Origin: Micromonospora phytophila
GTDB taxonomy: Bacteria > Actinomycetota > Actinomycetes > Mycobacteriales > Micromonosporaceae
DNA length: 64,000 bases
Direction of reading: 5' to 3'
NCBI RefSeq assembly: GCF_023656545.1
Contig: NZ_JAMOKF010000006.1
Location: 1 to 64,000 of the forward strand
Positions 19,878 through 28,213 of this stretch are shown here, in pieces. The number at the start of each line of letters is the position of its first letter. Positions within the stretch are counted from its first letter, which is position 1. The notes under the pieces are model-generated. The model did not search any database and was not told the origin of the DNA. It saw nothing but the letters and a program-made list of their open reading frames with translations. Made by a program: the position numbers and the translations under genes.

Positions 19878-21029
19878 GTGGTTGACGTGGTCAGTACCTG
19901 TAAGACAATTCGGAATTTTAGCCGTTTCCCCGCCAAAGCCCAGCGGTTGGCGGATGCGGCGGCGCAGGAGCGCGAGCAGCGGCTCGGGAAGATCACCAAA
20001 AAGCGCAGCAGTAAGGCCGCGAAACTGTCAGCCGATGCTGGCGACCGGCTGCAGCGCCTGCTGGGCGACGACAACTGGACGGACTTGCGGCAACTCATGC
20101 AGCAGGAGCGGTTGACGTTTCGCGACCTGCTTCAGCCACCGCAAGGGTTGCGGTCGCCCTACGACGAACTCAACGAAGCCAGGAAACATAAGGCTGACGC
20201 ATTCATGCGAAGTCGGGACATCAGCCGTGAGGCGATTGTCGCGATCGCGACCGACTACCACGAGGCGGTAGCCGACGTCTTCACGGCGGACGAGAACGTC
20301 ACGGCCGGGTTCCACCTCTCGAGCAACCTCGACAAATGGCTGGGGCTGTCTCCGTTCCACGAGCACGCGCTTCCCTGGGGAGTCTACGAGCCCGACGACA
20401 GCGGCCCACACCGGTGGGAACTCTTCCGGCCGCCGTTCTTCGGGTTCAACTTCGGCTTCGTCCCGGTACACAACGACAACTTCGTCGTTGATCGCATCCA
20501 TACGCTCAACCCGTCCGTCGGCGACGTCGGCATCTCGATCACAATGGACAACGGCGACGCCGGCGACTTCGACTACGCATCCGGCGACGGGTTCAGCTCG
20601 ATAGCGTTCGCCTTCGTGCCGCCCACCACCGGTCTGGTCGAGGTCCTCATCGACGCGCAGTGCGTCGAGGCGACGCACCGCCTGGAAACAGAGGACGAAT
20701 GGGGATGGTCGAACTCCCGCACAGGCCAGCTGAACTTCCTGATGCTCGACGTCCTGCATCCCAACGTGTCCGAGCCCTCATATGCCGAGATGTCGGTCCT
20801 CGACGAGGCGACCGACGATGACGAGAGCTTCCTGCAGGAGAAGTTGACCCGGGGTGCCCACTACTTCGCACAGCTGTTCAGCGCGGGACCGGTGCCGGCA
20901 GGTCAGTCCGTCGTCGTGTGCGCCGGGACGCGTTCGTTCGACAAGAGCGGCACCAACGACGTTGCCATTCACAGCACGTCCGACTTTCGGTGGTTCATCA
21001 GCTCCGTAGAGGTACGAGTCTCGCCGTAG
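19878..21029 (+). CDS. Hypothetical protein
   Basis: A 383-aa protein with GTG start 19878. I do not recognise a family. The N-terminal 90 residues are basic and helical (AAAQEREQRLGKITKKRSSK), possibly a coiled coil. The remainder is aromatic- and acid-rich with beta-type segments (FFGFNFGFVPVHNDNFVVDR, SSIAFAFVPPTTGLVEVLID) and no signal peptide or membrane helix. It reads divergently from the lipoprotein gene. The codon pattern is slightly less GC-biased than in its neighbours. Confidence 0.7.
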   Translation: MVDVVSTCKTIRNFSRFPAKAQRLADAAAQEREQRLGKITKKRSSKAAKLSADAGDRLQRLLGDDNWTDLRQLMQQERLTFRDLLQPPQGLRSPYDELNEARKHKADAFMRSRDISREAIVAIATDYHEAVADVFTADENVTAGFHLSSNLDKWLGLSPFHEHALPWGVYEPDDSGPHRWELFRPPFFGFNFGFVPVHNDNFVVDRIHTLNPSVGDVGISITMDNGDAGDFDYASGDGFSSIAFAFVPPTTGLVEVLIDAQCVEATHRLETEDEWGWSNSRTGQLNFLMLDVLHPNVSEPSYAEMSVLDEATDDDESFLQEKLTRGAHYFAQLFSAGPVPAGQSVVVCAGTRSFDKSGTNDVAIHSTSDFRWFISSVEVRVSP

Positions 21030-21056
21030 GACACACCGGGACGCAGATCGGCGGGC

Positions 21057-21416
21057 TCAGCGGGGTCGGCTCAGCCGCTGCCATGCGCGGCGCAGGTCCG
21101 CCTGCACCGGGTGGTGAGCCGCTTCCTCGACCACTCCAGCCGGCGGGTCCTCGCCCGGATCGCGCATCTCGGCACCGGGTACCGACAGCACGACGCCCCG
21201 CTCGTACAGGTCGGCGATCTGCTCCCGGTGGGCGAAGCGGTGGGACTGCTCCGGCCCCGGCGGCGCCACGATGACGCCGTGGAAGATGTCCCACCGTTCG
21301 TCGGTGAGCACCTCCTCGACCACGCCGACGGGCGCCGAGTCGACGTCGTAGACCCGGGTGCCGACGGCGAGCGCGAGGTACGACAGCTTCGCGCCGAGAT
21401 CCTGCACGACGTTCAC
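21057..21416 (-). CDS. PRC-barrel/DUF2171-like protein
   Basis: A 119-aa protein. The N-terminal half reads SYLALAVGTRVYDVDSAPVG, VVEEVLTDERWDIFHGVIV and HREQIADLYERGVVLSV, a compact beta-barrel pattern seen in PRC-barrel and DUF2171 proteins. The C-terminal 30 residues are acidic then basic. The role is unknown; PRC barrels often sense or bind small molecules or RNA. Confidence 0.6.
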   Translation of the reverse strand: MNVVQDLGAKLSYLALAVGTRVYDVDSAPVGVVEEVLTDERWDIFHGVIVAPPGPEQSHRFAHREQIADLYERGVVLSVPGAEMRDPGEDPPAGVVEEAAHHPVQADLRRAWQRLSRPR

Positions 21417-21503
21417 GCTACCCGCCGCCTGATCACCAGGGGCCCGATCACGATGGTTGGTCTGGCCGTGACCAGGGCTGCCGGCGGGCGCCGATCGTCA
21501 GGC

Positions 21504-21953
21504 TCAGGCGGAGGCTGCCCGACCCATCTCGGCGAGGATCCCGGTGCCCTGACCGAGCTCGATCAGATAGCCGTCCGGGTCCCGCAGGTAGCACCGGATC
21601 TCGACGCCATGATCCTTGGGCTCGGTCAGGAACTCCCCACCCCGTGACCGCCACTGCTCGTAGACGGCTCGAACGTCGGTGACCCGGACGTTCATCGCGC
21701 TGCTGAGCGTGTTCGAATCCGGCGGCGCCTGTGCCTGCACGCCCGGCTTGTCGTCGGTCGGACCACCTTCGTCGTTGATCACGATGTAGCTGTTGTGCAA
21801 CCGCAGGATCGCCGGCTGGCGTTCCCGCACCACGGTCGCGCCCAGCACCCGCTGGTAGAACTCCCGGGAACGGTCCACATCCCGCACGATCAGCAGGTGC
21901 GTGAGCACCAGCCCAGCCTCGGGCTGGAAGTAGTCGGGCGCCTCGCTGGCCAT
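21504..21953 (-). CDS. VOC family protein
   Basis: A 149-aa protein. ATG 21953 has GGGAGG five bases upstream. It contains LVLTHLLIVRDVDRSREFYQ and RCYLRDPDGYLIELGQGTG, the two halves of a VOC fold; the His of THLLIV and the Glu of YLIELGQ are likely metal ligands. Family members include glyoxalases, dioxygenases and antibiotic-binding proteins. It is divergent from the PPOX gene, with about 110 bp of shared promoter region. Confidence 0.87.
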   Translation of the reverse strand: MASEAPDYFQPEAGLVLTHLLIVRDVDRSREFYQRVLGATVVRERQPAILRLHNSYIVINDEGGPTDDKPGVQAQAPPDSNTLSSAMNVRVTDVRAVYEQWRSRGGEFLTEPKDHGVEIRCYLRDPDGYLIELGQGTGILAEMGRAASA

Positions 21954-22066
21954 CACACCTCCCCCGGGTCCGATCGGCAGGGCGTACCCGCATGCGCCGC
22001 CGGCACACCCCGCCAGCTCGGCCACAACGAGTCACCAGGACCGGGGTCGGCTGTTACGGTCGGGCC

Positions 22067-22501
22067 GTGCCCGCCGACGACATCCGGCATCGGGTCCGGT
22101 CGGCCAGGGTGGCCCGGCTGACCACCGTCGGAGCCGATGGACGTCCCCACCTGGTGCCCGTGTGCTTCGTGCTGCTCGACGATGTCGTCTACCACGCGGT
22201 GGACGAGAAGCCCAAGCGCCACCGGCGGCTACGCCGGCTGGAGAACATCCGGGCGACGGGGCATGCCTGCCTGCTCATCGACGAGTACGACGAGGACTGG
22301 TCGCGGCTGTGGTGGGTCCGCCTGGATGGGCACGGCCGGCTGGTGCAGGACCGCGCGGAGGAGGCCGCGGCCCGCGCGGCGCTGGCCGACAAGTACCCGC
22401 AGTACGTCCAGCGGCCACCAGCCGGGCCGGTGATCGCGGTGGCGGTGACCGGCTGGTCGGCGTGGTCCGCGACGGACGCGGCAGCCGACCCGGCCGGGTG
22501 A
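22067..22501 (+). CDS. PPOX-class F420-dependent oxidoreductase
   Basis: A 144-aa protein with GTG start 22067. The split-barrel fold reads ARLTTVGADGRPHLVPVCFV, DDVVYHAVDEKPK, RLENIRATGHACLLIDEYDE and WWVRLDGHGRLVQDRAEE, the Rv2074/TIGR03668-like pattern. It binds a flavin or F420 and works in the cytoplasm. It is convergent with the LLM F420 enzyme, 16 bp apart. Confidence 0.85.
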   Translation: MPADDIRHRVRSARVARLTTVGADGRPHLVPVCFVLLDDVVYHAVDEKPKRHRRLRRLENIRATGHACLLIDEYDEDWSRLWWVRLDGHGRLVQDRAEEAAARAALADKYPQYVQRPPAGPVIAVAVTGWSAWSATDAAADPAG

Positions 22502-22517
22502 GCGCCGGTCGGGGATG

Positions 22518-23429
22518 TCAGCGGCTCGGAGCCAGGGCGTCGAGCACCTCGTCGGCCCGGCGCAGCGACGCCTGCGCGTCGGCGCGGGGTGAGCCGATCT
22601 CCGGATCGAAGTTGAGGTCGACGAACACTTCCGTGATGCCGGCTTCGGCAAGCCTGCCGAGATCCGACCGGATCTGCTCGAGCGTGCCGGTGAGCGGCTC
22701 GCGCTCGGGCGGGCTCGTCGGGCGTACCCGGACCGCGCCACGGCAGACGAATCGCAGTGCGCGGGGATCCCGGCCGGCCTCCGCAGCGGCGGCCTTGACG
22801 GTCGCGACCGCCTCGCCGATGCCCGTCAGGTCCGCCTGGCTGCCACTGACCCAGCCGTCGGCGAGCCGGCCGGCCCGACGCAGCGCGGCGGGCGCCTGGC
22901 CGCCGAGCAGAATCGGCGGGTGTGGCCGCTGCACGGGCTTCGGCTCCAGACGCATCGGGGGGATCTGGTAGAACTCGCCGCGATGCTCGGCGACGTCGTC
23001 CTGCCAGAGGGCGCGGAGAACGGCGAGGAACTCCTCGGCTCGACGGCCCCGCCGATGCTTGCTCGCACCCGTCGCCTGGTACTCCTCGTCCGCCCAGCCG
23101 AGGCCGAGTCCGACGTCGAGCCGTCCGTCGGCGAGGATGTCGAGAGTCGCGGTCTGCTTGGCCAGCAGCACCGGAGAGATGAACGGCATGTTGAGCACCG
23201 CGACGCCGAGCCGGACCCGGGTGGTGTGGGCCGCCAGGAACGCCAGCGTGGTCAGCGGGTCCTGGACGCTGTGGTAAGTCTCGCTCCAGCCGAGGTCGGC
23301 GGGGACCAGGAGCCGCTGGAACGTCCAGAGCGAGTGGTATCCGAGCTGCTCGGCGCGGCGGGCAACGTGGACCATGCTCTCCGGGGTCGCCCACGAGCCG
23401 GAGACGGGCGGGGCGAATCCAACCTCCAC
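22518..23429 (-). CDS. LLM-class F420-dependent oxidoreductase
   Basis: A 303-aa TIM-barrel protein of the luciferase-like monooxygenase superfamily, with GTG start 23429. Characteristic segments: ARRAEQLGYHSLWTFQRLLV, LAAHTTRVRLGVAVLN, DGRLDVGLGLGWADEEYQ and PHPPILLGG. Length and motifs match the TIGR03619-type F420 oxidoreductases. It presumably transfers hydride to or from F420; the substrate is unknown. Confidence 0.88.
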   Translation of the reverse strand: MEVGFAPPVSGSWATPESMVHVARRAEQLGYHSLWTFQRLLVPADLGWSETYHSVQDPLTTLAFLAAHTTRVRLGVAVLNMPFISPVLLAKQTATLDILADGRLDVGLGLGWADEEYQATGASKHRRGRRAEEFLAVLRALWQDDVAEHRGEFYQIPPMRLEPKPVQRPHPPILLGGQAPAALRRAGRLADGWVSGSQADLTGIGEAVATVKAAAAEAGRDPRALRFVCRGAVRVRPTSPPEREPLTGTLEQIRSDLGRLAEAGITEVFVDLNFDPEIGSPRADAQASLRRADEVLDALAPSR

Positions 23430-23469
23430 CCGCGCACCGTACCCAGATCGGGCCAGGAAGTGGCTCGGT

Positions 23470-23862
23470 TCAGCCCCCGACGCCGCGGTCCAAGGGATGA
23501 AGCAGCCGCCGGATGTCCTTCGGCAGCTCGGATTCCAGGTTCTTGAGGTCTTCGGCGTTCACCGCCTCGCGCAGGGTCGTCAACACGGCGCGGGCGGCCT
23601 CAGCGCTCCGGTCGTCATCCGTTCCCGCGCGGACCCCCACCTCATTGAGGAACTCCACGAGGTCGAGCTGTTCGGCGAAGTCCACTTCCTTGTGCAGGTA
23701 CCCGCGCAACTCCTCGGGGAGCTGCGTGGCCAGGTGTCGCGCCTCGCCGCCGCTGACCCGTTCCGCCAATGTCGTCAGCGTGGCGCCGACGACGTTCGCC
23801 GCCTCCGCCGCCGGCATTTCGGCCCGCTTCCCCACCGCTTCGAGAAACTCGGCGTAGTTCAC
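23470..23862 (-). CDS. DUF2267 protein, intact copy
   Basis: A 130-aa acidic helical protein with GTG start 23862: NYAEFLEAVGKRAEMPAAEA, LATQLPEELRGYLHKEVDF, LDLVEFLNEV and ELPKDIRRLLHPL. It is the intact paralogue of the frameshifted gene at 9700-10091; DNA identity over about 380 bp is high by eye. It probably forms a short operon with the second DUF2267 gene upstream. No biochemical function is established. Confidence 0.85.
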   Translation of the reverse strand: MNYAEFLEAVGKRAEMPAAEAANVVGATLTTLAERVSGGEARHLATQLPEELRGYLHKEVDFAEQLDLVEFLNEVGVRAGTDDDRSAEAARAVLTTLREAVNAEDLKNLESELPKDIRRLLHPLDRGVGG

Positions 23863-23987
23863 GCGTTCTCCTTCCAGACCAGTCGGGGTGCGTCGCGGCG
23901 TCCGTGACCGGCGTCGAGAGATGCTCGCTCTCCTACGTCTACCTGCGGGCGCCGTTCCGCGCCGGCGCGCGCCCCGACCGGCTCGTG

Positions 23988-24407
23988 CTACGAGCCGGGA
24001 CGCTGCCTGCCACCGGCACCCACCGGTTCGATCACCTGCCGGAACTCCTTGGGAAGCTGGGCCATCGCGTCCTCGAACTCGTCGCGGGAAACAGCCTCAC
24101 GGAGCGTGGTGAGCACCGCGCGGACCCCGGCACCGGCGAGCGCACGGTCGATGGCCGGGTGGTCCGCCACCCGCCGCACGAACTCTTCGAGCCCGAACGA
24201 CTTGGCATGTTCCTCCCTTCTGTGCGGTGGCGGTTTGCGCAGGTGATCGTCAAGGCCTTCGGGAAGCTGATAGGCAAGGTCCTCAGCCTGGCCGGCGCTG
24301 ATCCGATCTGCCAATGTCTCCAACGTCGCGCTGGTGAGTGTCGCCGCCTGATCGGTCGACACCTTTGCCCGCGTGGCCACTGCGTTGATGAAATCCTCGT
24401 ATTCCAC
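23988..24407 (-). CDS. DUF2267 protein, second copy
   Basis: A 139-aa protein with GTG start 24407, preceded by GGAGAATCAG. It reads EYEDFINAVATRAKVSTDQA, LAYQLPEGLDDHLRKPP, FVRRVADHPAIDRALAGAG and MAQLPKEFRQVIEPVGAGG. It is diverged from its neighbour: the central YLHKEVDFAEQ segment is replaced by a basic KPPPHRREEHAKSFG segment, so the two copies may not be redundant. Confidence 0.8.
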   Translation of the reverse strand: MEYEDFINAVATRAKVSTDQAATLTSATLETLADRISAGQAEDLAYQLPEGLDDHLRKPPPHRREEHAKSFGLEEFVRRVADHPAIDRALAGAGVRAVLTTLREAVSRDEFEDAMAQLPKEFRQVIEPVGAGGRQRPGS

Positions 24408-24732
24408 CTGATTCTCCTCTCCGGTCCGATCGCCGTCGAACCACCAGTTACGAGCCCCTGACCTCAATGCGCCGCGGTTCGATTCGGTGCGCCTTGCCCA
24501 CGCGTACGGTCAAACACCCCGCCGGAAAGACTCGCGTCGACGCTGTTCGGGTCGACGTCGCCCGGCGGCGTCACGAACGTGTTCGAACTGGCCGACCCTG
24601 CGTGCCCGGCGACGGAGGATCCCCCTGCGTTCCCGCTCCTTGATCTCACCGGTGATCCTCAACTGGTTTGTCGCGCAGCGAACTGGTACCTCGACAGCCT
24701 CCCGGGACCGGGGGTGACCCTGCCTCATCCCG

Positions 24733-25051
24733 ATCGGGCGAATCACCAAGGCGCCCTATGGCGACATCCTCGACATCCCGACGGACCGGGACGCGACGGC
24801 GAGCGCGGAGCAGATCATCGCCGTCGTCGAAGAGCTCGGCGACGTCGTGAGCGCCCTGCGGACGCCGAGCCGGAACACAAGCCGGAGGTCTACCGCAGCC
24901 TCGGGCTACACCTGTCGTACGCCCCGGAAACACAAACGGTGCGGGCAAGTGTTGACCTTGCCGCGCACCGTTGGGATTCGGTTCGTGTCCGAGGGGCGAG
25001 TCGAACCCCAAGCACATGATCGAGATAGCCGCTGACCTGCGGCTATTCTGA
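24733..25051 (+). pseudogene. C-terminal remnant of a large serine recombinase
   Basis: Three frames together give the tail of an actinobacterial serine recombinase: IGRITKAPYGDILDIPTDRD and ELGDVVSALR (frame 1), then EHKPEVYRSLGLHLSYAPE (another frame), then CPRGESNPKH before the stop. The first shift is near 24858 (one base missing in ctgcggacgccg). The catalytic serine domain is absent. The terminal CPRGESNP reading is common in integrases that end over an attachment site. The stretch 24408-24732 upstream is unassigned. The family assignment is from memory of similar tails. Confidence 0.5.
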
Positions 25052-25261
25052 AATTGCCGCTTTGGGCCGGGTTCTCAGGTCATACCGAGCCCGAGGTAGT
25101 CGGGTCGATTCCGGCCGGTCGCCCGACTCGCGCTGCGCTAGACCTCTGGCCGACAGCCAGCTCGAAGACCCGGCGAGCCGAAATGAACCCGCGAATGCCT
25201 CGAGGTGGCCGCCTGGCCAAGAGCGGGCCGTCCGCGCCAACCGGGCCATTCTGGCGCATGA

Positions 25262-25955
25262 TCATGCGTCGAGCAGGCCGTATTGCCGAAGCCAGGCTTC
25301 GACGGCGGGACCGCCATCGTTGACTTCTTCGCCGCGGACGGCGAGCCCGGCGGCGACGACAGCGCCGCGACAGGAGGCCGCGTAGTCGCATTCGGTGGGT
25401 GCCCAGGCCGCTCATGGCGTGGGTGGTGACCGGGTGGACGGTCTTGCCGGTGAAGTCGTAGCTGTCGGCGAACGTCGACATGATCATGGGCGCGCGAACG
25501 TTCCGGATCCCGCTGGCCAGGAAAACGGTGTCGTACTGGTCGATCGACGCGAGCGGGTTGCCGATGGCCGGGCGGGCGTTGGCGTTCTGTTCGCGCACGT
25601 TGCGCTCGACGGTGTCGTGGTAGTCGTCGGAGTATGAATCGGCTGCTTCGATGCGGTGGACGTCGCAGCCGATGAGCTTGCTGATCATGCCCGCGAGCAC
25701 TTCAGTGTTGCCAGTCGGCAGGTACTTACGGCCTCCGTAGTGGTAATTCCAGCCGGCACGGGAGAAGTACGCCAACAGCACCCTGGGCCGCTCGCTCGGT
25801 GTGGCAGAGGTGCGGGGTGAAGCGCTTGCTGTCGGCTGGCGGGGCGTCTCGGCCCCGCAGCCGCCGAGGGTGCTTCCGACCACGGCGCTGACCGCGCCCA
25901 GACCGGCGAAGCGCAGCAGCGACCGTCGTCGTACTGCCGGTGCCGGGTCATGCAT
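25262..25955 (-). pseudogene. Flavodoxin-like lipoprotein gene, frameshifted
   Basis: The N-terminus has a twin-arginine signal (RRRSLLRFAGLG) and a lipobox-like GGC, then a Pro/Ser/Thr linker, then the flavodoxin core: VLLAYFSRAGWNY, the loop GNTEVLAGMISKLIG, DSYSDDYHDTVERN and YDTVFLASGIRNVRAPM. After HAMSGLGT the frame shifts near 25397 (one extra C); the true end, DYAASCRGAVVAAGLAV and AWLRQYGLLDA, follows in the next frame. The product would be an exported FMN reductase-like protein. Either a recent mutation or a sequence error, since both halves are otherwise perfect. Confidence 0.75.
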
Positions 25956-26001
25956 GTCGTTCGCCTCCAGGGTCGTCGGCCTGCTGCCGCGGTGGCGGGC
26001 G

Positions 26002-26393
26002 CTAACGTTCGATCATCTGCATCTGGGCTTCGGTGTGGTGGCCGCCCTCGGCCGGGTTCGGCGGTCCAGGAGGGCGATCTGATCGGCGCTGAGCTCGATG
26101 GCGTCGGCGGCGATGTTCTCCTCCAGGCACGGTGGACGCGCTTGGTGCCGGGAATGGGAACGATGTCGTCACCCCTGGCCAGCGGCCAGGCGAGAGCGAC
26201 CTGGGGCCGGTGTGGCACCGGTCTGGTCGGCAACGGCCTGCACTTCGTCGGCGATGCGCAGGTTGCGCTCGAAGTTCTTTCCGGCGAACCGCGGGTTGTT
26301 CTTGCGGAAGTCGCTGTCATCGAGGCGCGGGAGGTCAGCGGCACTACGGATGGTCCCGGTGAGGAAGCCGTGCCCGAGTGGAGAGTAGGCCAC
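26002..26393 (-). pseudogene. Aldo/keto reductase, C-terminal part, frameshifted
   Basis: Fragments in several frames match the second half of an aldo/keto reductase: AYSPLGHGFLTGTIRSAADL, NNPRFAGKNFERNLRIADEV, VALAWPLARGDDIVPIPGTK, then EENIAADAIELSADQIALLD and EAQMQMIER at the stop (26002-26004). The N-terminal half with the catalytic Tyr is missing: at 26393 the sequence changes directly to a transposase fragment. Confidence 0.7.
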
Positions 26394-26925
26394 CAGCCGT
26401 TGAGCGAGTGCGCCGTCAGCAGCGCCGCCACCGAGACGTGCAGATCCGCCAACCGCGACGCGCCGCCGGTCACCGACGTAAACGCGTCGGCCACCTGCGG
26501 GTGCCAGCTCATCACCTCCAGGATCTGCTCGGACAGGTCGATCCGCGGGAGCATGCCCTCCACCGGTGTCCGCAGGTCCTTCAGGCTCGACGGCTCCTCC
26601 AGGGCATCGTCCTTGCCCAGGTGCAGCCGGCCGTCGGCGCCCACCCTCAGGTGCGTGTTGGCGTCCAGGCCCGCGGCGGTCGCTCGCGACGCCTCGTCCA
26701 GGTCACCAGCGTGGGCCTCCAGCAGCTCGCTGGGGTCTTCGGGCAGCAGCAACGCGGACAGTACCGGCTGCTTGACCGCCTCCCACGCGTCGTCGGACAG
26801 CAGCCGGGCCCGCGGGTCGGCGAACCGGTCGGACTCCTTGGCGAAATGTCGCGGCGCTTGAGGCCGTCGTGTAACAGCTCCAGCACGCAGAACACGTGCT
26901 TGACTCGGCGCTCGGCGAGTGATCT
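26394..26925 (-). pseudogene. Internal fragment of a Tn3-family transposase
   Basis: The segments AERRVKHVFCVLELLHDGLK, FADPRARLLSDDAWEAVKQ, GRLHLGKDDALEEPSSLKDL, GMLPRIDLSEQILEVMSW and RLADLHVSVAALLTAHSLNG match the middle of Tn3-type transposases. One T is missing near 26845 (ATTTCGCC for ATTTTCGCC), shifting the frame. Both ends are cut, the 3' one within the AKR fragment. No inverted repeats or resolvase were seen. Confidence 0.65.
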
Positions 26926-26935
26926 GACTCACTGA

Positions 26936-26963
26936 TGTCACAAACCGCCGGACGCGCGGTGTC
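26936..26963 (+). promoter_or_regulatory. ECF41-type sigma factor promoter
   Basis: TGTCACA at 26936-26942, then 17 bases, then TGTC at 26960-26963. The ECF41 consensus is TGTCACA with about 16 bases to CGTC. It stands about 35 bp before the ATG of the oxidoreductase gene that is co-directional with the ECF41 sigma gene, so autoregulation is likely. Known consensus recalled; match seen by eye. Confidence 0.6.
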
Positions 26964-26996
26964 TTGAGGCCGCACCTTGCAGACGAAGGAGAGACC

Positions 26997-28199
26997 ATGG
27001 CTGAGAACACCGATGTCATCGTGGTCGGCGGCGGATACGCCGGCGTGATGGCGGCCAACCGCCTGACGCGGCGCGACGGCGTGACAGTGACCCTGATCAA
27101 CCCGCGTCCGGCGTTTGTCGAGCGGATCCGCCTGCACCAGCTCGTCGGCGGGTCGGACGACGCGGTTGTGGACTACCAAAGGATTCTGGCCGGCGGCGTC
27201 GGGCTGGTGGTCGACACCGTGACCCGGATCGACACGTCCGGGCGTCGCGTGACCCTGGCGAGCGGCGGCACGCTCGGCTACGACTACCTGATCTACGCCG
27301 TGGGCAGCGGCAGCGCCGACCCGAGCGTTCCCGGCGCGGCGGAGCACGCCTACCCGATTTCCACCCTGGAGGAGGCGCGGCGGCTGCGGCCGGTCGTCGA
27401 CGCCGCGCCCGCATCGGCTGCGGTGACGGTGGTGGGAGCCGGGTCGACCGGCCTTGAAACCGCTTTTGAACTGGCGGAGCTGGGCCGGAAGGTGACCCTG
27501 GTGTGCGGAAAGGTGCTCGGGCCCTACCTGCATCCCCGGGCCCGGCGCTCGGTGGCCGAGCGGCTCGCCAAGCTCGGGGTGACCGTGATCGAGGGCCCCG
27601 GCGCGACGGTGACGGGCGTGACACGCGATACCGTCCAGCTCGCCGACGGCCGCGAGTTGCACAGCGGCGTGACCATCTGGACCGCGGGATTCGGCGTGCC
27701 GGATCTGGCCGCCCGCAGCGGGCTGAGCACGGATGCCTTGGGGCGCCTGCTCACCGACGAGACGCTCACGAGCGTGGACGACACACGCGTCGTCGCGGCC
27801 GGGGACTCGGCGGCACCGTCGAACCTGCCGGTGCGGATGAGCTGCCAGTCCGCGGTGCAGCTGGGCCCGCAGGCCGCCGAGACGGTGCTGAGCCGGATCG
27901 CCGGCAAGCAGCCCGCCGACTTCAACGTCGGGTTTTTCGGCCAGTGCATCAGCCTGGGGCGCCGCGGCGGAATCGTCCAGTACGCCAAGAAAGACGACAC
28001 CGCGACAGGGGTGTTTTACCTGGGCGGCCGGTCCATGGCGATGCTCAAGGAGACCGTGTGCAAGAGCACCGTCTGGCAGATGGCGCAAGAGGCGCGCAAA
28101 CCCGGCTCGCTCAATCTCTGGTTCAAGGATCGCCAGCGCCAGGAGTTGCGGCGTGCCAAGGCCGGCGAGGCGCCGGCGGTCACCGGCCGGCGGGCCTGA
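26997..28199 (+). CDS. FAD-dependent NAD(P)H dehydrogenase-like oxidoreductase
   Basis: A 400-aa protein; ATG 26997 has AAGGAGA upstream. The FAD site is DVIVVGGGYAGVMAANRL and a second Rossmann motif is VTVVGAGSTGLETAFEL. The late FAD contact TRVVAAGDSAAP and the tail CQSAVQLGPQAAETVL fit type II NADH dehydrogenases and related soluble reductases. Family members of this kind are commonly encoded next to ECF41 sigma genes, as here (14 bp before the sigma start). It probably reduces a quinone or a small electrophile and is controlled by that sigma factor. Confidence 0.87.
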   Translation: MAENTDVIVVGGGYAGVMAANRLTRRDGVTVTLINPRPAFVERIRLHQLVGGSDDAVVDYQRILAGGVGLVVDTVTRIDTSGRRVTLASGGTLGYDYLIYAVGSGSADPSVPGAAEHAYPISTLEEARRLRPVVDAAPASAAVTVVGAGSTGLETAFELAELGRKVTLVCGKVLGPYLHPRARRSVAERLAKLGVTVIEGPGATVTGVTRDTVQLADGRELHSGVTIWTAGFGVPDLAARSGLSTDALGRLLTDETLTSVDDTRVVAAGDSAAPSNLPVRMSCQSAVQLGPQAAETVLSRIAGKQPADFNVGFFGQCISLGRRGGIVQYAKKDDTATGVFYLGGRSMAMLKETVCKSTVWQMAQEARKPGSLNLWFKDRQRQELRRAKAGEAPAVTGRRA

Positions 28200-28213
28200 G
28201 GAGAGGTGCCGAG

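Noticed and set aside
26703-28088. Minus-strand frame across the oxidoreductase gene
   Set aside because: Composition typical of antisense high-GC sequence; the plus strand has two Rossmann motifs.
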